Shown: in pieces, positions 36,245 through 44,322 of the stretch | Layout of the letters: each line of letters starts with the position of its first letter | How positions within the stretch are numbered: position 1 is the stretch's first letter | DNA from: DASYKS01 sp035995205 | Lineage (GTDB): Bacteria; Acidobacteriota; Thermoanaerobaculia; Multivoradales; UBA5704 | Direction of reading: 5' to 3' | Assembly: GCA_035995205.1 (NCBI GenBank) | Contig: DASYKS010000019.1 | Location: forward strand, 14,737-78,736 | DNA: 64,000 nt | The notes under the pieces: generated by a model | The model's database searches: none | What the model saw: only the letters and a program-made list of their open reading frames with translations | Told to the model about the DNA's origin: nothing | Translations under genes and position numbers: made by a program

Positions 36245-36347
36245 CAGCCCTGTAACGTTTCGCCAGCACGTCGAGCCTATAGGGGGAAGTCTCTCCAGGT
36301 CTGCTCGATTGAGGGCGATCAAAACGGGTCCTCCCCAAAGGGGACCG

Positions 36348-36361
36348 CTCCTTTGAAGGAG
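36348..36361 (+). promoter_or_regulatory. Hairpin sequestering the ribosome binding site of the CsgG-type gene
   Basis: CTCCT (36348-36352) pairs with AGGAG (36357-36361) around a TTGA loop. The right arm is the Shine-Dalgarno of the next gene (AAGGAGG, 10 nt before the ATG at 36372). A second stem just upstream (TCCCC-AAA-GGGGA, near 36333-36345) could stack on it. It may act as a thermosensor-like or protein-controlled translation switch (inference). Confidence 0.35.
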
Positions 36362-36371
36362 GTCATCGAAA

Positions 36372-36995
36372 ATGAAGCGCATGTCTCTGTGGTTCGTCGG
36401 TGCACTGGTCGCTGCCGTGATCGCGCCCACCCTCGTCTCGGCGGCCGACAGCACCAAGCCGAAGATCGCGGTTCTGGAATTCAAGAACAAGGCCGACAAC
36501 CAGTGGTGGTTCAGCGGCGGCGCCGAAGCGGCTCAGGACGTCTTCGTCACCGAGCTGGTCAAGAGCGGCAAGTTCCGGGTCGTCGAGCGCGAGCAGCTCG
36601 AAGCGATTATGCAGGAGAAGAACCTCACCCTCTCCGGCGATGTCGACCCGAAGCAGGCGATCAAAGTCGGCAAGCTTCTCGGCGTGAAATACCTCCTGAC
36701 CGGCGCGGTCACGGAGTACGGCACGACCGACAAGGGCGCCCACGGACCCGGCATCGGCGGGCTGCCCAGCTTCTCGGTCGGCAAGCGAACCTTCGTCGCG
36801 GCGATGAACGCCCGCCTGATCGACACCGAGACCGGTGAAATCGCCTGGGCCGACGAAGCGCGCGCCGAAGAGTCGAGCTCGAAGGTGAACGTCGGCGGTT
36901 TCGGCGGTGGAGTGGACGACAACCGGATGTTCGACAAAGTCATGAAGCCCTGCATCCAACAGCTCACGGCGAGCCTCAAGGCCGCCGACCTGTAA
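36372..36995 (+). CDS. CsgG/HfaB-type outer-membrane-associated protein
   Basis: The 207-residue protein has a signal peptide (residues 1-24, V-S-A cleavage) and a CsgG-like domain: KIAVLEFKNKADNQWWFSGG, then VEREQLEAIMQEKNLTLSG and GVKYLLTGAVTEYG, and near the C-terminus MNARLIDTETGEIAWADEA. CsgG forms the curli secretion pore, and many relatives are simple envelope proteins. The usual lipobox Cys at the mature N-terminus is not evident, so pore function is uncertain. No curli genes are near. The leader may be translationally controlled. Confidence 0.83.
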   Translation: MKRMSLWFVGALVAAVIAPTLVSAADSTKPKIAVLEFKNKADNQWWFSGGAEAAQDVFVTELVKSGKFRVVEREQLEAIMQEKNLTLSGDVDPKQAIKVGKLLGVKYLLTGAVTEYGTTDKGAHGPGIGGLPSFSVGKRTFVAAMNARLIDTETGEIAWADEARAEESSSKVNVGGFGGGVDDNRMFDKVMKPCIQQLTASLKAADL

Positions 36996-37022
36996 GAACC
37001 GCGAAATCGTCCGTTTTACCCG

Positions 37023-37058
37023 AGAGGCCCGGCGACGCGAGTCGTCGGGCCTCTTTGC
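37023..37058 (+). terminator. Terminator after the CsgG-type gene
   Basis: A 14-bp stem AGAGGCCCGGCGAC (37023-37036) pairs with GTCGTCGGGCCTCT (37041-37054), with one G-T wobble and a GCGA loop. A short T-rich run follows. Bases 37059-37164 contain no gene I can support apart from a possible toxin relic noted with the vapB remnant. Confidence 0.78.
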
Positions 37059-37164
37059 TTGTGGGCTGCGGCGACAACCGACCGTTTACCTTAAAGATTT
37101 GCCGATTCTCGATTTGTCGGCGGCCCAGTAGATGTAGAGCAGGCGAGCGGTAGCTCCAAAACGA

Positions 37165-37394
37165 TCACACGCCCTCCGGCCCGTAGCCAAGGATCTCGTC
37201 TTGCTCCTCCTGGCTGATCGGACGACCTCGGTATTCCGGCAGAACCTGGGGCCAGACCTCTTCTCTGAGCTATCGCATCAACTCCTCGGTGCGATCGTCG
37301 CGGACGATCTGTGGCCGCGCCTTGCGCTCTTCGATCGTTTTTCGGATCGCCTCGGTCTTGGTCTCTCCTGGCTTTCTTTTCCTCGGCGGAAAGC
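37165..37394 (-). pseudogene. VapB-type antitoxin remnant with in-frame stop
   Basis: The minus-strand frame from about 37394 reads KPGETKTEAIRKTIEERKAR, followed by an internal TAG near 37270, then LREEVWPQVLPEYRGRPISQ and EEQDEILGYGPEGV to a stop at 37165. This pattern (K-P-G-E-T-x-T-E-A-I-R-K, E-E-V-W-P, E-I-L-G-Y-G-P-E-G) is typical of Rv0623-like/VapB antitoxins. The N-terminus is missing and runs into the end of the glycosyltransferase gene. Just beyond, in another frame, ARLLYIYWAADKSRIGKSLR may be a scrap of a toxin, but this is weak. Confidence 0.6.
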
Positions 37395-39050
37395 TTACCG
37401 CACCCGCCAAACCACCACCCCCGCCCCCCGTTGAACCGGGACGAGCCACGGTGCCGGAGGCTCCGGACCGAGGAGGCTTCTCGGCCGGTCCCGGAGGTCG
37501 AGCTTCCCCATTACCAGGTAGGTGATCCGCTCGGTGCGGACGATGTGCTCAAGCCGATCGAGGTAGAGGCGCGGCTCGCGCAGCTCGGGGCCGAAGGCGT
37601 CGGGGATTGCGACGTAGGGATGGGCGAGATAGCGGTCCAGAAACGGCGACGTCCCGCCGAGCCGAGTACCGGGGGGGAGCGAGTTTTCAATCCTGCGGAG
37701 GGTTGCGACTTCGAGGTAAGGATGCCGGTCGACGAATGCGGGGAGGCGGCGGAACGCGGTTTTCACGCCGAGCGATAGGACGAGGACTGCGGCGAGACCG
37801 AGCGCGAGCTTCCGCGGGAGCGGCCATCTCAAACCCGGTCTCGCTGATGTAGGGGCGGAGCTTGCCTCCGCCCGCGGAAATTGACGGCGGGGGGCGGAGG
37901 CAAGCTCCGCCCCTACGGAGATCGACAAGAGCGCCGCGAAAGCCACTGCGTTCGCCGTGGGTAACAGACAGAGCAGGAGCCGTCCCCAGGTGAAGAATGA
38001 GAAGGCGACGGCGAAAAGAAATAGGAAGCCCGCGCCGAGCAGCCAGATGGCCGCGCGATCCTTTCGAAAGATCAGCCAGAGCCCGGCGGCGACGAATAGG
38101 GCGGCGTGGAGCGGCGTGCCCACCAGTTGAGCGAGGCCGCTTGTTGCGAAACGGCCAAGCTCAGAAAAGCCTCCCCGCAGGATTCCGAGCGGATCAGCGC
38201 GGACGATCTCGCCGAGGCCGTGGAACGGGACACGATCGAGGTACGACCAATCGGGATAGCCGTAGAGCTTCCACGCCACGTTCTTCCAGTTTTCGTCGTG
38301 GAATGGATCGCCGAATGCGGAGAAGCGCCAGGCCCAGAGAGCGGCGTAGCCGGGAAGCGCGGCGAGGCCGCTATATAGAAGGTGGCGTAGCCGAGGGCCG
38401 AACGGTTTTCCGGCGAGCAGAAACGAGAGCAGCAGGCCGGGGAGGAGGAAGATCGCGTTGCCCCGGGTGAACGCCGCGAGACCGAGCAGGGCGCCCGCGA
38501 TCCATGCCGGGCGTGGGCCGGGGCGCTTCAGATAGATCAAACCGGCAAGCAGGGCGCCTGCCGCGAGCGCTCCGAAGGTCATGTCGGTCGTCGTGTGCTG
38601 GCCGATGATCCAGAGGTTCGGGTTGACCGCGGTCGCCGCGAAGGCCCAAGCGCCTATAGCGTCGCCGGTCGATTCACCGTTCGAGCCTCCGGCTTCCTTT
38701 CCTCCCAGCTCGCGACCGGTGCGCCAGGCGATCCAGGCGAGGCAGGCGGCGGCCAAGTTCGAAATCAGCCGCGCGGCAGCGAACGGATCGCCGATCGCGC
38801 CTCCGAGCCCCGCGGTGAGCAGGGGATAGAACGGCGGGCGGAAGGGGTCTTTCGGCAACTCGCCCGCGAGCAGTTGTTCGGCTTGGGAAACGTAGCCGTC
38901 GCGCTCCGCGGTGCCCGCCTCTTCCATCCAGTGGTAGTGCGCACCGAATAGCGCGAGCCCGATGAAGAGGAGGGCCGCGGCGAGCGCCGCGCGGCGGGAT
39001 GCTGCCGAAGCTCGATCGGGCCGGGTGGCCACCAGGGGCACCCGGATCAC
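37395..39050 (-). CDS. GT39/ArnT-like membrane glycosyltransferase
   Basis: The 551-residue protein has about 10 transmembrane helices. The first loop has acidic residues in GHYHW-type context (EEAGTAERDGY, then FRPPFYPLLTAGLGG), as in lipid-linked mannosyltransferase-like proteins. Sugar donor and acceptor are unknown. The C-terminal 90 residues are soluble. A 68-bp REP palindrome is carried in frame inside the gene (37849-37916), adding about 22 residues between helices. The start overlaps the stop of ftsB-like (ATGA), so it is the last gene of the enolase/ftsB/glycosyltransferase run. Confidence 0.75.
   Translation of the reverse strand: MIRVPLVATRPDRASAASRRAALAAALLFIGLALFGAHYHWMEEAGTAERDGYVSQAEQLLAGELPKDPFRPPFYPLLTAGLGGAIGDPFAAARLISNLAAACLAWIAWRTGRELGGKEAGGSNGESTGDAIGAWAFAATAVNPNLWIIGQHTTTDMTFGALAAGALLAGLIYLKRPGPRPAWIAGALLGLAAFTRGNAIFLLPGLLLSFLLAGKPFGPRLRHLLYSGLAALPGYAALWAWRFSAFGDPFHDENWKNVAWKLYGYPDWSYLDRVPFHGLGEIVRADPLGILRGGFSELGRFATSGLAQLVGTPLHAALFVAAGLWLIFRKDRAAIWLLGAGFLFLFAVAFSFFTWGRLLLCLLPTANAVAFAALLSISVGAELASAPRRQFPRAEASSAPTSARPGLRWPLPRKLALGLAAVLVLSLGVKTAFRRLPAFVDRHPYLEVATLRRIENSLPPGTRLGGTSPFLDRYLAHPYVAIPDAFGPELREPRLYLDRLEHIVRTERITYLVMGKLDLRDRPRSLLGPEPPAPWLVPVQRGAGVVVWRVR
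37849..37916. repeat. REP-type palindrome inside a glycosyltransferase gene
   Basis: GTAGGGGCGGAGCTTGCC (arm 37849-37873) is the perfect reverse complement of 37892-37916, 25 bp each, with an 18-bp centre. It is carried within an open reading frame without breaking it. Confidence 0.8.
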
Positions 39051-39508
39051 TCGGGAAGGGGAGGGGCGTCGGAAGGGGGGAGCACGATCGGCGCGGGCGG
39101 TTTCGCCCGCCGGGCGGCCGGACGTCGCGGAGCCTCCTCGACCGACGCCGGAGCGCCGAGCGGATCGAGCGCGATCAGCGGTGCGGAGGACACGGCGGGA
39201 ACCGCGACCGGAACCGGCATCGGCAGCTCGATGATCACGTCCTTCGGCCGCACGAAGCCGAGCTCTTCCCGCGCCAGGCGTTCGAGCAAGCCGGGGTCGC
39301 TCCGCAGACGTTCAATGCGATTGCGCAGGGAATCGATCTGGTCGTGAGTCTCGATGATCCGGGTTTCGAGCTTGCGCTCGCGCTCGTGGGCCGACGCCAG
39401 ATCGCGCAGGCTCTTGGCTCCCGCGAGCCCTCCGAGCAGGAGCAGCAGTGCGGCGAGAGCGGCACCGATCAGGGGCAGGCGCCACCCGGTCGTTTCGGGG
39501 GGAGTCAA
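39047..39508 (-). CDS. ftsB: FtsB/DivIC-type septum initiation protein
   Basis: The 153-residue protein has one transmembrane helix at about residues 11-30, then a leucine-zipper-like coiled coil (RDLASAHERERKLETRIIET, then IDSLRNRIERLRSDPGLLER). It ends with the conserved LAREELGFVRPKDVII segment of FtsB/DivIC, followed by a Pro-rich tail longer than usual. FtsB with FtsL and FtsQ regulates septal peptidoglycan synthesis. The gene sits directly after enolase, with a 4-nt ATGA overlap. Enolase-ftsB adjacency is common in Gram-negative genomes and supports the call. Confidence 0.86.
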   Translation of the reverse strand: MTPPETTGWRLPLIGAALAALLLLLGGLAGAKSLRDLASAHERERKLETRIIETHDQIDSLRNRIERLRSDPGLLERLAREELGFVRPKDVIIELPMPVPVAVPAVSSAPLIALDPLGAPASVEEAPRRPAARRAKPPAPIVLPPSDAPPLPE

Positions 39509-40839
39509 GGGCGCCAGCGCGGGAAGGCGGCGGCGCCGGGATAGAACGCGGCCGCTTCCAGCTCCTCCTCGATGCGGAGCAGGCGGTTGTATTTGGCGAC
39601 CCGGTCGCTCCGGCAGGGCGCGCCGGTCTTGATCTGGCCGGCGCGGGTCGCGACGGCGAGGTCGGCGATCGTCGTGTCCTCGGTCTCGCCGGAGCGATGG
39701 CTGATGATGTTGGCGTAAGAATGGGTCTTCGCCAGCTCGACCGCCGCCAAGGTTTCCGACAGCGTGCCGATCTGGTTGACCTTCACCAAGAGGGCGTTGG
39801 CCAGGCCGTCGGCGATTCCGGCGGAAAGAATCTCCGGGTTGGTGACGAACAGATCGTCGCCCACCAGTTGCACCCGGCTACCCAGCTCGGCGGTCAGCTC
39901 GCGCCAGCCGTCGCGGTCGTCTTCAGCCAGGCCGTCCTCGATCGAAATCAAAGGATAGGCGCCGATCCAATCGCGGTAGAGGGCGATCAGGTCGGAGCTG
40001 GCAAGGCCTTTCTTTCCTTCCCCCGCGAGCTCATAGACGGTCGGAGCGGCCTTGGCGCCGCGGGCCGGTTTGGCTTTGGGTTTGGCGGTTTTGTCCACCA
40101 GCTCGCTCGCCGCGACATCCAGCGCGAGGGCGATCTGGCGGCCCGGCTCGTACCCGGCCTTGGCGATCGCGATCATCAGCAGGTCGAGCGCCTCGCGGTT
40201 GCTTTTCAAGTTTGGCGCGAAGCCCCCCTCGTCGCCGACGCCGGTCATCAGGCCGCGCTCGGCGAGCACCTTCTTGAGCGTGTGGTAGATCTCGACCCCG
40301 GCGCGGAGCCCCTCGGAGAAGCTGGAAAATCCGATCGGCACCAGCATGAACTCCTGGATGTCGACCGAATTGTCGGCATGCGCGCCACCGTTCAAAACGT
40401 TGAGCATCGGCACCGGCAAGACGTTCGCCGACGGTCCGCCGAGATAGGCATAGAGCGGCAGCTGCGCCGCTTCGGCGGCAGCCTTGGCGACCGCGAGGGA
40501 GGTGCCGAGAAGGGCGTTGGCGCCCAGTCGGCTCTTGGTCGCGGTGCCGTCCAGATCGATCAGCGTGCGGTCGATCAACGCCTGGGCTCGCGCGTCTTGG
40601 CCCTTCAGCTTGGGCGCGATGTGGGCGATCACGTTGCGCACGGCCTTGGCGACCCCTTTGCCCTGGTAGCGCTTGCCGCCGTCGCGCAACTCCAGCGCCT
40701 CGCGGCTGCCGGTCGAAGCGCCTGAAGGAACGGCCGCCCGGCCCCCCGCTCCGCCGTCGAGTAGGCAGTCGACCTCGAGGGTCGGATTGCCGCGGGAGTC
40801 GAGGATCTCGCGGGCCACGATGTCTTCGATGACGAACAT
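39505..40839 (-). CDS. eno: Enolase
   Basis: The 444-residue protein converts 2-phosphoglycerate to phosphoenolpyruvate. The motifs are complete: EILDSRGNPT, PSGASTGSREA, GVGDEGGFAPN, LISIEDGLAEDD, QLVGDDLFVTN, ALLVKVNQIGTLSE with the catalytic Lys, and ISHRSGETEDTTIA. An insertion rich in Lys, Ala and Pro (about residues 252-266) precedes the YELAGEGK strand, where most enolases have a short turn. The start at 40839 has GGAGG and begins directly with MFVIEDIVAREI. It overlaps ftsB by 4 nt. Confidence 0.96.
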   Translation of the reverse strand: MFVIEDIVAREILDSRGNPTLEVDCLLDGGAGGRAAVPSGASTGSREALELRDGGKRYQGKGVAKAVRNVIAHIAPKLKGQDARAQALIDRTLIDLDGTATKSRLGANALLGTSLAVAKAAAEAAQLPLYAYLGGPSANVLPVPMLNVLNGGAHADNSVDIQEFMLVPIGFSSFSEGLRAGVEIYHTLKKVLAERGLMTGVGDEGGFAPNLKSNREALDLLMIAIAKAGYEPGRQIALALDVAASELVDKTAKPKAKPARGAKAAPTVYELAGEGKKGLASSDLIALYRDWIGAYPLISIEDGLAEDDRDGWRELTAELGSRVQLVGDDLFVTNPEILSAGIADGLANALLVKVNQIGTLSETLAAVELAKTHSYANIISHRSGETEDTTIADLAVATRAGQIKTGAPCRSDRVAKYNRLLRIEEELEAAAFYPGAAAFPRWRP

Positions 40840-40930
40840 GCCTTTCCTCCAGGGAATCCGGGGCGCTGCCGATTTCATTCAAAGGTTAGCCGTAAAGTGC
40901 GGTGATCTCAAGCTTTTTCCCGCGATTCCA

Positions 40931-41509
40931 CTACGGGCCCCCCGTCGAACCAGGCATGGCTTGAACGTATGCGCGGACGCCGACGACGAGCTCGGGCACG
41001 ACCCGCGCGAGTCGTTCGAGCAACTCCTCGAAAGAGACGGGCGGTTTTAGGAGATCGGCCGCTTGCTCGCGGAGCATCCAGACGAAGCTCTCGGGATCTA
41101 GGTCGAAGAGGTTACAGAGGAACTCGTCAGGCGACTGCGCTTCGAGTCCATCAGGGAGGGGCGCGAAATCCTTGAGGTTCGACGTGGAGATCACCTGGGC
41201 GCCGGCCTTCACGGCGGTGGCGACGACATGGCGGTCTTTCTCGTCATTCTGCAATCCGGCGATCAGCGGCTCATATCCGATGACCTCCGCTTCGGGAAAA
41301 TGCAGCTCCATCATGGCGCGTAGCCTCGCGGCTTTATCGGCGGGCATTGTGGCCGTCGATACGAGGTTCCGCTCCATTTCGTCGAGAATCTTGGCGCTCC
41401 ATCGGAGCTGGTAAAAGCCGGCGGCAGCAGCACGCAGAACGGTGTCCCGGAGCGTGAGGGGGAAGAAAACGTTCGCGTCGACGACGACGATGAAGGGCGC
41501 CGGAATCAT
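40931..41509 (-). CDS. PIN-domain toxin of a PIN/excisionase-type module
   Basis: The 192-residue PIN protein has an acidic motif VVVDANVFFPLTLRDTVL, a mid-helix SAKILDEMERNLV, and NDEKDRHVVATAVKAGAQV with the conserved D-R-H-V-x-x-x-A core and a following STSNLKDF. These are the features of larger VapC-like PIN proteins. It follows a helix-turn-helix gene by 16 bp, in the usual antitoxin-first order. Endoribonuclease activity is inferred from the family. The Cys/Asp positions seem intact. Confidence 0.8.
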   Translation of the reverse strand: MIPAPFIVVVDANVFFPLTLRDTVLRAAAAGFYQLRWSAKILDEMERNLVSTATMPADKAARLRAMMELHFPEAEVIGYEPLIAGLQNDEKDRHVVATAVKAGAQVISTSNLKDFAPLPDGLEAQSPDEFLCNLFDLDPESFVWMLREQAADLLKPPVSFEELLERLARVVPELVVGVRAYVQAMPGSTGGP

Positions 41510-41525
41510 GGAACGAGCTGAGTTT

Positions 41526-42029
41526 CTACGACTTCAGCTCGGAATCGTAGCCGCCCAGTTCCTGCGTCATCCGGGAAAGCTCGCGCAAACCGGCACAGCG
41601 TTCCTGGTCGCGCTTTTCTTTGAACTGGAGCACGTCCTCGATCCGCAGGCGGCGATGCTTGCCGGTCTTGCGGAAGGCGATACGACCCTCGTCGAGAAGT
41701 CGCACGAGGTACTGGCGCGACACGTTGAGGAGATCGGCCGCTTGCTGTGAGGTCACCTCCCGGCCGACCGGTACGACGGTGATCGAGTCACCGCGCGCCA
41801 GCACCTCCGCGACTCGCTCGAGAACGTAGAACACCGATTCTGGGAGAGCGATGCTCTCCCCCTCCGGACCGACGAGCCGGCACTTGGGCGCTCGCCGCTT
41901 CGGGGGATGGACCATGCCCTCGAGCGCTCTGGACAGCGCGGCCACCTGAGCCTGCTGCTCGGGCGGAGCAGATACCGGCGTCATCCGGCGGAGTTGGTCT
42001 TCCATTGTGTGGGCGGCGGCGATTTCCAT
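41526..42029 (-). CDS. Excisionase-type helix-turn-helix antitoxin
   Basis: The 167-residue protein has a C-terminal excisionase (MerR-like) domain: EVTSQQAADLLNVSRQYLVR, then LLDEGRIAFRKTGKHRRLRI and EDVLQFKEKR. The N-terminal 80 residues are acidic-basic mixed and may contact the PIN toxin encoded next. This HTH plus PIN arrangement is a recognised toxin-antitoxin type. The ATG at 42029 follows GATGGAGG; longer frames above are non-homologous. It is divergently arranged with the SGNH hydrolase gene. Confidence 0.82.
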   Translation of the reverse strand: MEIAAAHTMEDQLRRMTPVSAPPEQQAQVAALSRALEGMVHPPKRRAPKCRLVGPEGESIALPESVFYVLERVAEVLARGDSITVVPVGREVTSQQAADLLNVSRQYLVRLLDEGRIAFRKTGKHRRLRIEDVLQFKEKRDQERCAGLRELSRMTQELGGYDSELKS

Positions 42030-42181
42030 GGCGGAGCCTCCATCGGAAGGGTAGCGTTTAAACGACCCAAACGCAACCTGCCACACCCCGGCACAACTCC
42101 CGATTCGGCTCCCGGCAGGGAGGGCGATCTTGGCGGGCGCCTGGCCTCTCCCTGTAGGGCAGGTGTTAGCATCCGCCGACC

Positions 42182-43720
42182 ATGGCGGCAAAACTGGGCG
42201 GGGCCGAAGACTCCGAGAGCGCGGACGTGCTGTCCGAAGTTCGGCCGGGCCCTGCCGCGATGCGCCTCGCGCGGTTCTTCGCCGCGTTCGCCATGACCGC
42301 TCTGGTCGTGGCCGCGCTCTGCGGGTTCGGCTGGTGGCGGGCGGCGCGGGGGCGGACCGATCTCGAATCCTTGTCGGCCGCGGCGCGCGAGAAGCTGTTC
42401 GACGAGGCGCTGCACGACAACCCGGGCGCTTTCGTTCCCGCCTGGTACGCCCCGGGAATCGGCTACACCCTCCGCCTGCGGCAGCGGATCTCCGCCTGGG
42501 ACGATACCTTCACGGCCAACGCGCTGGGGTACCGCACCGGCCCGCCGCCCAAACCTTCCGGCACGTTCCGCGTCGTCTTCGTCGGCGACTCGTGGACGTT
42601 CGGAATGGGGATCAAGGAGCAGGAGTCGTTCCCGCGCCAGTTCCAGGCGTTGGCCAAGGAGCTCGGCGCTTCGCCGGGGCATCCGGTCGAGGCTTGGACG
42701 CTCGCGCTGCCTGGCTACAACACGCTGAACGAGATCGCCGCGCTCGAATACTTCTATCCACGCCTGGCACCGGACGCGGTGGTCCTCGCCCCGTGCAGCA
42801 ACGACATGGACACCTCGGGCGTCGTCCTGCCGAACGGCTCGCTCGCCCGGTCGCAAGCGGAGCGGGACGAATTCGGCGACGACCACTCCCGCGTCTATCG
42901 CAATCACCAGATGGCCTCGTTCACCTTCCTGTCGCGCTGGCAGACCTGCTTTCGCGCGATCCGGGCCGAAGAGCAGCGCCTCGGAGCGCGGAAGGTTCCG
43001 TTCCTCCTGTTCTTCACCGCGATCTGGGAGGAGCCGTTCGTCCACCGGCTGATCGGAGAGTCCGGTGTGCGAGCACCCTACGTGGTCACCCCGAAATTTT
43101 TCACCACCGGGCGCTGGCGGAACCCTCCGCCCTATCGGCATGGCACGCCGGAAGCCAATCGGATCTATGCCCGGATGGTCTACCGCGGAATGGCCGATAC
43201 GCTCGGTTGGCCGGCCGCGCCGGCCGCCGGAGACGAGAGCGACGTGCAGGTCCATCGGCAGGTGCCGCCGGGCGACTGGGTGGCCGAGAGCGATCGCCTT
43301 TTGATGGCGGAGACCGCGAAGACGATCCCCGAGGAGTACGAGCCCGGTGCGGGCCGCGACGACCAGTGCGTGGGACCGATGGACTGCGCGACGGGTCTGG
43401 TCGGTAGGGCGACCACGGTGCTCGTCCGCCGCCGCGCCGGGGCCAGTCGATTGATCGTGGTCCTACGCCGGTTGCCAGAGGTCTCGTTCCTCTACCCGCT
43501 GGCGGTCGAGCTGAGCGTCCCTTCGCCCTCCGGCGGCACGCGATCCGCGGTCGTGCTCCCGGCGGACGGCGCCGAGACTCAGAGCTTCCCGCTCGACCTG
43601 CCGGCCGATCTGCCTGTCGGGGCGGCGCTTGACGTCGTCGTCCGTACTGCTGGGGTGGGCATCGCGCCGGACGGTTTCTCCGGCCGGTCGCTGCGGATCG
43701 TGCGCATCGACCAGGAGTAA
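42182..43720 (+). CDS. SGNH/GDSL-type hydrolase, membrane-anchored
   Basis: The 512-residue protein has one transmembrane helix at about residues 31-52, after a short cytosolic tail. The SGNH block I is VFVGDSWTFGMGIKEQES, with the catalytic Ser. The later block with Asn is SNDMDTSG. Members hydrolyse esters or acetyl groups on surface polysaccharides, in an AlgX-like or patatin-unrelated way, and the substrate here is unknown. A TAGCAT box ends 9 nt before the ATG, without a Shine-Dalgarno, again suggesting a leaderless transcript. The C-terminal 150 residues are beta-rich and may bind carbohydrate. Confidence 0.72.
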   Translation: MAAKLGGAEDSESADVLSEVRPGPAAMRLARFFAAFAMTALVVAALCGFGWWRAARGRTDLESLSAAAREKLFDEALHDNPGAFVPAWYAPGIGYTLRLRQRISAWDDTFTANALGYRTGPPPKPSGTFRVVFVGDSWTFGMGIKEQESFPRQFQALAKELGASPGHPVEAWTLALPGYNTLNEIAALEYFYPRLAPDAVVLAPCSNDMDTSGVVLPNGSLARSQAERDEFGDDHSRVYRNHQMASFTFLSRWQTCFRAIRAEEQRLGARKVPFLLFFTAIWEEPFVHRLIGESGVRAPYVVTPKFFTTGRWRNPPPYRHGTPEANRIYARMVYRGMADTLGWPAAPAAGDESDVQVHRQVPPGDWVAESDRLLMAETAKTIPEEYEPGAGRDDQCVGPMDCATGLVGRATTVLVRRRAGASRLIVVLRRLPEVSFLYPLAVELSVPSPSGGTRSAVVLPADGAETQSFPLDLPADLPVGAALDVVVRTAGVGIAPDGFSGRSLRIVRIDQE

Positions 43721-43727
43721 AGCCGCC

Positions 43728-44102
43728 TCAGTGGCCGAGCGCCTGATCGATCGCCGCGCGAATGCGCTCTTCGAGGTCCGCGGCGGTGGGTGTGGGGATC
43801 TCATCCGCCGGGGGAGTTTGCGGCGCGCCGACCCGCTCCTGGAGGCGGTCGTTCAGGCGCGGTCCCCCCGAACCCGACGGAGGCGGGGGAAACAGTGCGC
43901 CGAAATAGAGGTGTGTCGGAACCTCGAGTTGGCGCAAGGCCTCTAGCAGGAGCTGGAGAGTGAGCTCCTCGCGCTCTTCGAGCGCTTCGCCCAAGCCGCG
44001 CAAGCGGCTCGACCGGGCCTGGAGGGAAGCGGCGGTCTGCCCGGAGGAGCGGATCAGGGCATCCAGTAGGCGGGTCGCCCGAGAAGCATCGTCGTCGAAC
44101 AT
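43728..44102 (-). CDS. XRE-like helix-turn-helix protein, putative
   Basis: The 124-residue protein has a central region (LIRSSGQTAASLQARSSRLR, then LGEALEEREELTLQLLLEAL and a VPTHLYF end) that looks like a diverged XRE-type helix-turn-helix. A Pro-rich linker (PPPPSGSGG) and a helical tail follow. A TAGAAT box lies 6 nt before its ATG, so the mRNA may be leaderless. I cannot tell what it regulates. It is encoded opposite the SGNH hydrolase, with an 8-bp convergent gap. Confidence 0.5.
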   Translation of the reverse strand: MFDDDASRATRLLDALIRSSGQTAASLQARSSRLRGLGEALEEREELTLQLLLEALRQLEVPTHLYFGALFPPPPSGSGGPRLNDRLQERVGAPQTPPADEIPTPTAADLEERIRAAIDQALGH

Positions 44103-44160
44103 GGACGGATTCTAGCAGCCGCGCGCCCGCGGACCCCTCGTTTCGACGACGAAAAACGCC

Positions 44161-44189
44161 TTGCCGTTTTAGGCATGGGTGTGTAGAGT
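44161..44189 (+). promoter_or_regulatory. Distal predicted promoter of the pil operon
   Basis: TTGCCG (44161-44166) and TAGAGT (44184-44189) are separated by 17 bp, upstream of a second and better promoter at 44229. Together they suggest two start sites for pilM. Confidence 0.45.
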
Positions 44190-44228
44190 GCAGTTACGGT
44201 TTCATATATCAATAGGCGTATTCCCGCC

Positions 44229-44257
44229 TTGACACCGGTGCTTTTTGCTGGTAGCTT
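44229..44257 (+). promoter_or_regulatory. Main predicted sigma70 promoter of the pil operon
   Basis: A perfect -35 TTGACA (44229-44234) is followed after 17 bp by TAGCTT (44252-44257), 65 bp before the pilM GTG. This is the cleanest -35 in the window. Confidence 0.65.
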
Positions 44258-44322
44258 CCAGTGAAGCTTTAACCCTTTCTTCGTAACCGGCCTTGTACAA
44301 AGGGCTTTTGGGGGCAACCGCG

